A stretch of DNA of 64,000 nucleotides from NCBI GenBank assembly GCA_013287085.1, contig JABDEM010000001.1:163-64162 (forward strand), read 5' to 3'. The position numbers and the translations under genes are program-made. This DNA is from Gammaproteobacteria bacterium (GTDB lineage Bacteria; Pseudomonadota; Gammaproteobacteria; DSM-16500). Positions 1 to 7,771 of this stretch are shown here, in pieces (the stretch's first letter is position 1; each line of letters begins with the position of its first letter). The notes beneath the pieces are model-generated. The model made no database searches and was not told the origin of the DNA. It worked only from the letters and a program-made list of their open reading frames with translations.

Positions 1-1413
<1,413 letters not shown>

Positions 1414-1462
1414 AGTTATAGTATACTCCCCATTCTTTAAGTGAATGTAAGGTTTAATTACT

Positions 1463-2851
1463 ATGACAGTAGTCACTCGTTTTGCCCCCAGTCCTACGGG
1501 TTATTTACATATAGGCGGTGCTCGCACTGCTTTGTATTGCTATCTTTATACCCACAAAATGAAAGGCAAATTTATTTTGCGTATCGAAGATACAGATACT
1601 GAACGTTCAACTCAAGAATCCGTACAAGCTATTTTAGATTCCATGGAGTGGTTAAATTTAAAATACGATGCCGGCCCATATTACCAAACAAAACACATGG
1701 ATCGTTATCGCGAAGTCTTAAATTTATTATTAAAAGAAGGCAAAGCCTATCGCTGTTATTGCAGCAAAGAACGTTTAGAAAATTTACGCAATGAACAATT
1801 AGAAAAAAAAGAAAAGCCGCGCTATGACGGCCATTGTCGTGATTTAAAAGAACCAGGAACAGGCCCGTTTGTGTTACGTTTTCGTAATCCACAAGAAGGC
1901 GTGGTTGAATTTGATGATTTAATTCGCGGCAAATTAGTGTTTAGTAATACTGAGTTAGACGATTTAATTTTAGCAAGAACCGATGGCATGCCTACGTATA
2001 ATTTTACGGTGGTGGTTGATGATTGGGATATGAAAATCACGCATGTGATAAGAGGCGATGATCATATTAATAATACCCCGCGCCAAATTAATATTTTAAA
2101 AGCTTTAGGTGCCACACCGCCTTTATATGCGCATGTTTCTATGATTTTAGGGCCCGATGGTAAACGTCTATCAAAACGTCATGGTGCTGTTAGCGTCATG
2201 CAATATCGCGAAGATGGTTTTTTACCGGAAGCTTTATTAAATTATTTAGTACGCTTAGGTTGGTCGCATGGCGATCAAGAAATATTTTCCATGGATGAGA
2301 TGATCAATTTATTTGATCTTAAGGGTATTAATAAAGCACCCGCTGCGTTTAATTTAGAAAAATTATTGTGGTTGAATCAGCATTATATTAAAACTAGCGA
2401 CCCTGCCCATGTCGCTAAAGAATTAGCCTGGCATATGGAGCGTTTAGGAATTGATATTTCAAAAGGCCCTGCATTAACTGATATTATTAAAGCCCAAGCA
2501 GAACGCGCTAAGACATTAAAAGAAATGGCTGAGCGCAGTAAATATTTTTACGAAGAAGTTCAATATAATGAAGATTCCGTGAGCAAACATTTAACGAATG
2601 ATTTAGCACCCGTATTAAGTAGCTTACGCGATGAATTAACGGCATTAAGCAAATGGGATAAAGAATCCATTCATAAAGCCATTGTCGATGTCTCAGAAAA
2701 AGCCGGTGTCAAAATGGGCAAAGTAGCACAACCTTTGCGCGTTGCAGTAACGGGCGACACCATCTCCCCACCCATCGATATCACCCTAGAACTCTTAGGC
2801 CAAAAAAGAACTCTAGCCCGATTAGCAAATTCCATTGACAAACTGAGCTGA
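1463..2851 (+). CDS. gltX: Glutamyl-tRNA synthetase
   Basis: This class Ib aminoacyl-tRNA synthetase charges tRNA-Glu with glutamate. The HIGH signature appears as [16 protein letters not shown] (HIGG at residues 16-19), and the KMSKS-type loop as [10 protein letters not shown] near residues 233-242. The insertion domain follows the usual pattern ([18 protein letters not shown], then [12 protein letters not shown]). The length of 462 residues is normal for the discriminating bacterial enzyme. The gene is followed within 45-150 bp by tRNA-Ala and by tRNA-Glu, the substrate of the enzyme, an arrangement also known from other gammaproteobacteria. Identity is secure. Confidence 0.98.
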   Translation: MTVVTRFAPSPTGYLHIGGARTALYCYLYTHKMKGKFILRIEDTDTERSTQESVQAILDSMEWLNLKYDAGPYYQTKHMDRYREVLNLLLKEGKAYRCYCSKERLENLRNEQLEKKEKPRYDGHCRDLKEPGTGPFVLRFRNPQEGVVEFDDLIRGKLVFSNTELDDLILARTDGMPTYNFTVVVDDWDMKITHVIRGDDHINNTPRQINILKALGATPPLYAHVSMILGPDGKRLSKRHGAVSVMQYREDGFLPEALLNYLVRLGWSHGDQEIFSMDEMINLFDLKGINKAPAAFNLEKLLWLNQHYIKTSDPAHVAKELAWHMERLGIDISKGPALTDIIKAQAERAKTLKEMAERSKYFYEEVQYNEDSVSKHLTNDLAPVLSSLRDELTALSKWDKESIHKAIVDVSEKAGVKMGKVAQPLRVAVTGDTISPPIDITLELLGQKRTLARLANSIDKLS

Positions 2852-2894
2852 GGTTCCTAGAATCCCTGCTCTGTTGTAGATTTCATCCTATAAC

Positions 2895-2967
<73 letters not shown>

Positions 2968-2999
2968 GGAAACGTTCAGTAAGTAGTAGTTTTTACTAG

Positions 3000-3075
3000 G
3001 TCCCCATCGTCTAGAGGCCTAGGACATTGCCCTTTCACGGCAGTAACGGGGGTTCGAATCCCCCTGGGGACGCCA
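3000..3075 (+). tRNA. tRNA-Glu (anticodon TTC)
   Basis: The acceptor stem GTCCCCA/TGGGGAC, the anticodon loop CTTTCAC (anticodon TTC) and the T arm GGGGG/CCCCC with TTCGAAT give a normal tRNA-Glu. Unlike the neighbouring tRNA-Ala, the 3' CCA is encoded. It is the last core gene before a stretch of accessory genes and repeats, so its 3' end is a possible integration site. I see no direct repeat of the tRNA end in the window that would prove this. Confidence 0.96.
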
Positions 3076-3193
3076 GATTATAATTTGGTGTGGACAAGAT
3101 CAGATCAGTTTTCGTAATATTTCCGTTATACCCCATTGTTTACTCTTTAAAGCCAAGCGAGATAAAATAATTTCTGTTTATAAGGAATATATT

Positions 3194-3757
3194 ATGGCAG
3201 TAGATTTTTTCTTTGAGCCTGCTACATTTAATATTACCCCTTTATCACAGCTTAGATTGCAATGGAGTAACATTCCTAATGAACAGTCATTAGAAATTAT
3301 CATCGCCGAATATCAATATCTTTTATTTCATTTTTATCTCATAAAATCTATACAACATACCGGCGCTGGTAAGGTTAAAAATCCTACCCACATTGGTAAA
3401 CTTGAATGGGGTATTCGTATAGGTATTGTAAAGGTAGCTCTGCTCTTAGCATCTTCAATTATAGAGGAAATTTTGCTGGCACATGCAATCCAACGTGGAT
3501 ATGAGCTTCCTAAAAAGGAACAACATCGAACTTTTGGGAAAATAATTAAGGCTTGGAAAGAGGTTAGCCCAAAAGATATAAATAACAAGCGCTGGAAGCA
3601 GATTGAATGGTTGAATGATGCAAGAAATAATATACATCTTCATAAATTAGTGAAGACTAAGGAAGACTTTTATAGGGCGCTTCATAAGGAGGAAAATAAG
3701 TATTTAAATGGGGTTTCAGATTTAATAGATTTCTTAAAGGAAATTAAATCCAAATGA
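3194..3757 (+). CDS. HEPN-domain-like protein, unknown role
   Basis: A 187-residue, mostly helical protein. Near the C-terminus it has R144-N145-N-I-H-L-H150 in the context WLNDARNNIHLHK. This fits the R-X4-6-H motif, often preceded by an acidic or polar helix, of HEPN domains (many are RNases of toxin-antitoxin or defence systems; others are non-catalytic). The middle (residues 75-100) is a hydrophobic amphipathic helix. AAGGA lies about 8 bases upstream of the ATG. A perfect 23-bp inverted repeat sits directly behind it. It is a first-generation accessory gene after tRNA-Glu. The family assignment rests on the motif and helical character only. Confidence 0.6.
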   Translation: MAVDFFFEPATFNITPLSQLRLQWSNIPNEQSLEIIIAEYQYLLFHFYLIKSIQHTGAGKVKNPTHIGKLEWGIRIGIVKVALLLASSIIEEILLAHAIQRGYELPKKEQHRTFGKIIKAWKEVSPKDINNKRWKQIEWLNDARNNIHLHKLVKTKEDFYRALHKEENKYLNGVSDLIDFLKEIKSK

Positions 3758-3769
3758 AACAAACGAGAC

Positions 3770-3834
3770 CAATTATCAATTTGAAAGAGGTTGTTTTATT
3801 AATAAATTATAAACCTCTTTCAAATTGATAATTG
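3770..3834. repeat. Perfect 23-bp inverted repeat (hairpin) between two accessory genes
   Basis: Bases 3770-3792 are the exact reverse complement of 3812-3834, separated by 19 AT-rich bases. The right arm runs straight into GACCCCATT, the same ending as the dispersed GGGGTCA...TGACCCC repeats further on. It could act as a bidirectional terminator, but it is longer and more perfect than normal terminators and lacks a clean T-tract. A small non-autonomous mobile or REP-type element is more likely. Confidence 0.85.
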
Positions 3835-3863
3835 ACCCCATTGTTCTATAATTAATTTTATTA

Positions 3864-4751
3864 ATGACTATGAATCAAAAAAAAGACTCTCATATTAATA
3901 TTCTGGAAGAAGCAGCTAAGCATCCTTTTCCAGATATTAACAAATTGCGAACTAGTGATGAAGACTTTATCGTTGACTTGGTAGGGGTTGGGAATTTGAT
4001 TAATAAATTTTTAGCTGTAACGGCATCGTTAGTTCCTGATTTATCTATTGCCAAGCTCCAACAAGGGGTATTGTTAGGGCATATAGTTAGGATGTTCAAA
4101 TTATATGATAGTTTTCTTCTTCTGGTAAGTGAGAGTCGCTCCGAAATAGCATTGCTCGCTTTACGGGCTCTTACAGAGACTTCAATTACATTGAAATATT
4201 TAATATATAACATCAACGATGATTTATGCCAAAAGTTCATTAAATCATCACTTGCATATGATAAAAAGCTATGGGATTTTATTCAAAATAAAATCGATGG
4301 TCGAGAGCCATTGTCATTTGAGAATAGAATGATTGAGAGCATTAAAAAAACTTTTGCTGACACAAAATATAATATTGATGATATTAACTTCAAAAAAGAT
4401 AAAGCGTGGCATGAAGATCTTTTAACTTTATCGTGTAAAGTAGGATTATTAGATGATTATGAAACTATATATAGAACCTGTAGTCGAGCAGAACACGGAT
4501 CATGGTATCACCTGAAATTTTATCATTTGGTTGAAGGCGAAAATGGTTTTGAGCCTGAATTAAACAATATTTCCCCCAATCCGCAATTGATCATTGCGGC
4601 AAATCTTGTTTGTTTAGGTGCCGCTCTCGATTATTTGAAGTATGTGACACCAAATGAAAAAACGTTCCTAGTCTTGATTCAAAATTTAATAGAATGGCAT
4701 ATTAAATTGAGTAATAAGCGGGATGAGTTTTTGAATAGGTCTGACACTTAG
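3864..4751 (+). CDS. DUF5677-like protein of unknown function
   Basis: A 295-residue soluble, helical protein. The segments ALRALTETSITLKYL (near residue 100) and CSRAEHGSWYHL (near residue 210) resemble the conserved Arg/Glu helix and the S..HGSW motif of DUF5677/HEPN-like proteins of mobile and defence regions. There is no clear ribosome binding site before the first ATG (3864) or the second (3870), so the exact start is uncertain. It sits between two hairpin repeats and after another helical HEPN-like gene, with low GC content. Function unknown. The relationship to DUF5677 is from memory of the family pattern. Confidence 0.65.
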   Translation: MTMNQKKDSHINILEEAAKHPFPDINKLRTSDEDFIVDLVGVGNLINKFLAVTASLVPDLSIAKLQQGVLLGHIVRMFKLYDSFLLLVSESRSEIALLALRALTETSITLKYLIYNINDDLCQKFIKSSLAYDKKLWDFIQNKIDGREPLSFENRMIESIKKTFADTKYNIDDINFKKDKAWHEDLLTLSCKVGLLDDYETIYRTCSRAEHGSWYHLKFYHLVEGENGFEPELNNISPNPQLIIAANLVCLGAALDYLKYVTPNEKTFLVLIQNLIEWHIKLSNKRDEFLNRSDT

Positions 4752-4847
4752 ACTTATTAAATATAATAATGGGGGTGGGCCTGATATTTGGATTTATTAT
4801 TTAATTTTAGAATATGTCAGTTTTTCAATCTCAACCTTATTCAGCTT

Positions 4848-4947
4848 TGTCACCCCGCACTTGTTGCGGGGTCCGGTGTCAAAATATTGAAAATTCCGAT
4901 TTTAATTGTTTTTTTATACCAGACCCCGCAACAAGTGCGGGGTGACA
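4848..4947. repeat. Dispersed repeat: 26-bp perfect inverted repeat built of CCCCGC palindromes
   Basis: The left arm 4848-4873 and right arm 4922-4947 are perfect reverse complements. Each arm is itself palindromic (CCCCGCA-N5-TGCGGGG), so several hairpins can form. The same core occurs again at 23395-23425. Open frames across it (for example 4788-4970) only translate the repeat and are not genes. Similar GTCACCCCGC units are dispersed in several intracellular bacteria. Confidence 0.85.
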
Positions 4948-4949
4948 GG

Positions 4950-5177
4950 ATAGGGAAAAGTGCGAGTTAGGGGCGAAAAGAGGTTAAGGTTGATCTCTTT
5001 ATTTCTAAATATTGATATCCATCGAAAAATCATTATAATTGTTGCGTTTCCTGCACTGCATTTAGCATCAGGCTTTCGAGACTGTACAAAGGTCCGCCCA
5101 GTACAGCCAGCCCAATGAAAGAAATGACAATCTACATTGGTGCTGATTACGGCCTCTTTTGAGGCCTTTGTCATTTT
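4950..5177. other. Gene-free stretch with a short minus-strand frame and a terminator-like hairpin
   Basis: I see no convincing gene here. A minus-strand frame from 5174 to 4914 could encode 86 residues, but its C-terminal third runs into the CCCCGC repeat, so it is probably a reading of multi-copy repeat DNA. At 5151-5166 the hairpin GGCCTC-TTTT-GAGGCC is followed by a T-rich run (5167-5177) and may end transcription ahead of the gene at 5278. Confidence 0.4.
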
Positions 5178-5277
5178 TGGAATCTCTACTTTTTATTTCG
5201 AACAAATCGGAGTTAAGCCAAATATTTTAGAAATTTTATAATATTTGAAGTTAATTTTAACTTGAGGAGTTTTATTG

Positions 5278-5973
5278 ATGAAAAAATATTTATTACTCAT
5301 AACTTTATTTCCAGCATTCGCTTTTGCAGAAAATTCCCTTTTTGAGAATCATACTTGGAGAGTGGGAGATAACTTTCTTAAAGTGACTCATCATGCGCTA
5401 ACATCAGCCGAGATTTCAGATGCGATTGGATATCGCCAATCCGAATATAGTCTTTCTTACACGCTACTCAATGGTATGTCTAGTTCGACTGATTTTTGCG
5501 TATTAACTTCGCCAACGAGTTTAGGATGTATTGGAGGTGATGCAGTAGTTGTTGATACTGATAAAAATACTGCCACCTTAACTACAGGGTGGAATGGACC
5601 TACCATTTATTATGAAGAGGGAATGATACCTAAAACTAGCGCATTGACTGGAACATGGAATTTTGTGTCTGGGTCTTGTAACGAGGCCTATATAAATGAG
5701 ACTCAAATAGTGATTCTTTACAAAGAAAATAACAACATCCCGTTGGAAAATATTCACGTATATTCCAGGGGCGGCTATGCTGAAGAAACTTTTAAATTAG
5801 TTAAATGCAATGACAAACTTTGTTATGGGCCGTCGTGGAATGCAGTGGAATATCCTTACTGGGATATGTTCTATTTATATGACGCAGATAATAATCTTAT
5901 TAATGATGAAACTAAGATAGATACTGTTGCTAAGTTGGTTGAAGCTCATAGCCATTGTACTTTAGTTAAATGA
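5278..5973 (+). CDS. Secreted or periplasmic Cys-containing protein, unknown
   Basis: The start is the ATG at 5278, not the in-frame TTG at 5275, because GAGGAG at 5264-5269 is 8 bases from the ATG. Residues 1-17 (MKKYLLLITLFPAFAFA) are a classic Sec signal peptide with an AFA cleavage site. The mature ~214 residues hold six cysteines (in DFC, LGC, GSC, VKC, KLC, HC), an even number consistent with disulfides, and many Thr/Tyr/Trp residues in a beta-rich pattern. I do not recognise the family. It is monocistronic, lying between a repeat on the left and a GGGGTCA-type palindrome immediately after its stop. Confidence 0.8.
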   Translation: MKKYLLLITLFPAFAFAENSLFENHTWRVGDNFLKVTHHALTSAEISDAIGYRQSEYSLSYTLLNGMSSSTDFCVLTSPTSLGCIGGDAVVVDTDKNTATLTTGWNGPTIYYEEGMIPKTSALTGTWNFVSGSCNEAYINETQIVILYKENNNIPLENIHVYSRGGYAEETFKLVKCNDKLCYGPSWNAVEYPYWDMFYLYDADNNLINDETKIDTVAKLVEAHSHCTLVK

Positions 5974-5978
5974 CGGCA

Positions 5979-6002
5979 ATGGGATCAGGCCTGACCCCAT
6001 TA
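5979..6002. repeat. REP-like palindrome, GGGGTCAGGCCTGACCCC family
   Basis: The 24-base palindrome is flanked by AAT/ATT. One arm carries a substitution (GGGATCA). Related copies in this window are at 6447-6466 (right arm cut short) and 7124-7147, and degenerate ones near 4767 and 10387. All are intergenic, directly after stop codons. Confidence 0.85.
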
Positions 6003-6044
6003 TTACTTCGCCCATAACTATTATAATTTACGAGAGGAAAAGCC

Positions 6045-6443
6045 ATGCGCTCACACGAAAATTTTCTAGACATTGCATTGTTGGGATTAATGCATGACAT
6101 CAAAGATCGGAGAATGACGAAAGAAGAGAGAAGAGCGATTGTTATAACGAGAATCAAGCATTATAGATCAGACAATCAACCCGATATTGCTAAGGGCATT
6201 TTTGATTATTTTGAGCAAAGAAAAAAAAGGCGATTAGCAGAAAGCGGAGCTAACAATGAGTCCGAAGCGAGTACCTACACTATTTTTAACCGATTGTATG
6301 GCCAAAATGTTTCAAGGTTCCCATTACAGCCTTTAGTGATTAAAATGGAAAAACCTCTTAATCCTAATCCGAGATTGGAGCCTACGCTCGAGCGGGATTT
6401 TGAGGTTCATCCGTTGCCACCGCCTAGATCTTTCGGAAGATAA
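6045..6443 (+). CDS. Small protein of unknown function (132 aa)
   Basis: A 132-residue, strongly basic, helical protein (segment KDRRMTKEERRAIVITRIK) with a Pro-rich C-terminus (NPNPRLEPTLERDFEVHPLPPPRS). GAGAGGA lies 7-8 bases before the ATG, so translation is plausible. There is no signal peptide, membrane segment or recognisable domain. It is flanked on both sides by GGGGTCAGGCC palindromes, which begin 40 bp upstream and 4 bp downstream. It is likely accessory. A function cannot be given. Confidence 0.6.
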   Translation: MRSHENFLDIALLGLMHDIKDRRMTKEERRAIVITRIKHYRSDNQPDIAKGIFDYFEQRKKRRLAESGANNESEASTYTIFNRLYGQNVSRFPLQPLVIKMEKPLNPNPRLEPTLERDFEVHPLPPPRSFGR

Positions 6444-6446
6444 AGT

Positions 6447-6675
6447 AATGGGGTCAGGCCTGACAAATAGACTTTTCCCTTCTCCCTTTGCGCTCCATCA
6501 GCAATGGGAGAAGGTGGCCGAAGGCCGGATGAGGGTTTAGCTCTAAGCACTTATTTTACAGGATGAACGTGCGTAAAGCTAAACCCTCTCCCGGCGCCTG
6601 CTAATTTTATCTTTACAAGCAATTCACAGGAGGCGCCACCCTCTCCCATCGCTTATGAAGCGCGATGGGAGAGGG
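6447..6675. repeat. Composite intergenic repeat block
   Basis: The 378 bp between genes holds only repeat DNA. There is a partial GGGGTCAGGCCTGAC copy at 6447-6466. A stretch with GGTGGCCGAAGGCCGGATGA is of a kind dispersed in many gammaproteobacteria. A 12-bp inverted repeat lies at 6531-6542/6577-6588. A 14-bp perfect inverted repeat, CCCTCTCCCATCGC and its complement, lies at 6639-6652/6662-6675. I see no coding sequence. Confidence 0.75.
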
Positions 6676-6747
6676 GAATTGTTGTATTACAATTTTCATT
6701 ATTTGTCTTTTCTTAATTTAGTATATTGCTCGAACTCTGTAATTTAC

Positions 6748-6805
6748 TTTCGAGCTCGAAATTTTCAGAGCAAACATTTACACTAAATCTTAAACTGAAT
6801 TTAAG
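6748..6805. promoter_or_regulatory. Two palindromes upstream of the antitoxin gene; operator candidates
   Basis: TTTCGAGCTCGAAA at 6748-6761 is a perfect 14-bp palindrome. CTTAAA-CTGAA-TTTAAG at 6789-6805 is a perfect 6-5-6 inverted repeat ending 16 bases before the ATG at 6822. Phd/YefM antitoxins repress their own promoters by binding palindromes, so these are natural operator candidates. The assignment is inferred from position and symmetry. Confidence 0.5.
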
Positions 6806-6821
6806 CTAATAGAGGTTAATT

Positions 6822-7070
6822 ATGCGATCTGTGGGTGTGTTAGAAGCCAAAAAATATTTTTCTCAAATTTTATTAGAAGTTGAAAAAGGGAAAAAATATG
6901 TTATCACTAAATACGGAAATGAAGTTGCAATGTTAATACCCGTAGCAAAACCTAAACTTAAAGAAAACGAGGTGCTTGATGCAATTCAAAGTATTCGCAG
7001 ATTACGTAAAGGTGTTACGCTGGGAAAAAACCTTGCCGTAAAGATGTTACGTAAAGAGGGGCAGAAATGA
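6822..7070 (+). CDS. Phd/YefM-family antitoxin without a partner toxin
   Basis: The 82 residues begin MRSVGVLEAKKYFSQILLEV and continue with KYVITKYGNEVAMLIPV. This is the usual Phd/YefM fold: an N-terminal DNA-binding dimer domain (residues 1-55) and a C-terminal toxin-binding tail. AGAGG lies before the ATG. The stop codon overlaps an ATG (ATGA at 7067-7070), the coupling used for a downstream VapC/Doc/RelE-type toxin. That downstream frame stops after seven codons, and a REP-like palindrome follows at 7124. The toxin has therefore been lost, leaving an orphan antitoxin that may still be autoregulated through the palindromes upstream. Confidence 0.88.
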   Translation: MRSVGVLEAKKYFSQILLEVEKGKKYVITKYGNEVAMLIPVAKPKLKENEVLDAIQSIRRLRKGVTLGKNLAVKMLRKEGQK

Positions 7071-7123
7071 GCAACAAAATGAGGAAATGATGGGCCACGT
7101 TTCCAATTAAAATTTGTGGGGAA

Positions 7124-7147
7124 AATGGGGTCAAGCCTGACCCCATT
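7124..7147. repeat. REP-like palindrome, GGGGTCAAGCCTGACCCC variant
   Basis: AATGGGGTCA, then AGCC, then TGACCCCATT forms a 10-bp stem with a 4-base loop. It is a third copy of the family seen at 5979 and 6447, here sitting where a toxin gene would be expected. Confidence 0.85.
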
Positions 7148-7194
7148 ATTTCTTCAAGCCTAGTATTTAGACTTATTTCATTTTAAAGACCAAC

Positions 7195-7286
7195 AGGGTC
7201 AAGTCCAAAATTGGTATAGGTTTTTCATAATAATTAGTGATCGACAATATATTTAGCAAGCCTCTACTAATTTTGGACTTGACCCT
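7195..7286. repeat. MITE-like 92-bp element with terminal inverted repeats
   Basis: Bases 7195-7220 and 7261-7286 are inverted repeats of 26 bp with two mismatches; the outer 18 bp (AGGGTCAAGTCCAAAATT) are perfect. The interior is 40 bp of AT-rich DNA. The size and structure fit a small non-autonomous element. Its right end lies inside the open frame of the NTF2-like gene that follows. Confidence 0.8.
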
Positions 7287-7337
7287 TGTGGATTTTTCGA
7301 TTCATTTGTAACCGCCTTTGCACCTGGAAACGAAGAG

Positions 7338-7613
7338 ATGCTGGATCAATATTTTGCTTCGGATTTAATAATGTTTAATCATTCAATGTCAAAACAGTTA
7401 GACTTAAACGATTTGAAATCACGTTTACCTAATTTGCAAAATATAATAAAAGATTTAAAAAGTGAGATAAAAGATGTTATTACCGATGAAGATCGTATAG
7501 CTTTTCGCGTAGAACAAAATGCTAAGTTTTATAAACACAAACCTGAGGGTGTAGAAGTTAAGCTCGATGTTATGAATTTATATAAACTGGAAAGTGGAAA
7601 AGTCAAAGAATAG
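7338..7613 (+). CDS. NTF2/SnoaL-like protein fragment, 5' end probably cut by the MITE-like element
   Basis: From the ATG at 7338 there are 91 residues: YFASDLIMFNHS, an amphipathic middle, then TDEDRIAFRVEQNAKF and LDVMNLYKLESGKVKE. This is the pattern of a SnoaL/NTF2-fold protein (cone-shaped ligand-binding or effector fold). The same frame stays open upstream to 7257 and reads sensibly as GFFDSFVTAFAPGNEE just before the ATG, without any start codon. There is no ribosome binding site before 7338. The real N-terminus was therefore probably removed by the inverted-repeat element ending at 7286. It is either a pseudogene or a shortened gene. Confidence 0.5.
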   Translation: MLDQYFASDLIMFNHSMSKQLDLNDLKSRLPNLQNIIKDLKSEIKDVITDEDRIAFRVEQNAKFYKHKPEGVEVKLDVMNLYKLESGKVKE

Positions 7614-7703
7614 CAAATTTGGGTTAATATAACAGAAATATAGTTGATGAATTATACAATTTGGTTTTTCTTATCAAGATAATAGCCGAAAAACTTTAAG
7701 ACT

Positions 7704-7736
7704 TTTAATATAACCTTAAGCTTCATAGTGTATAAA
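7704..7736 (+). promoter_or_regulatory. PmrA-box-like tandem repeat and -10 element for the operon at 7772
   Basis: TTTAAT (7704-7709), ATAAC, CTTAAG (7715-7720) matches the PmrA consensus YTTAAK-N5-YTTAAK at every fixed position. A -10-like TATAAA (7731-7736) follows after exactly 10 bases, where the box would replace the -35 element. A further TTTAAG lies at 7695-7700. The promoter at 34149 has the same layout and the shared core CCTTAAGCTTC. Confidence 0.65.
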
Positions 7737-7771
7737 TGAAATAAGTTTCCTTTTATTTCAATGGAGCTTAT

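Noticed and set aside
3000-3075. Attachment site at the tRNA-Glu 3' end
   Set aside because: No second copy of the tRNA end and no integrase gene in the window, so an integrated element is not demonstrated.
4788-4970. 60-residue plus-strand open frame
   Set aside because: Most of it is translation of the CCCCGC inverted repeat; there is no ribosome binding site.
6789-6821. CTTAAA-CTGAA-TTTAAG followed by TTAATT, resembling a PmrA box
   Set aside because: One consensus position fails, and the -10-like hexamer would touch the start codon at 6822. The motif is an inverted repeat rather than a tandem one, so an antitoxin operator is the better reading.
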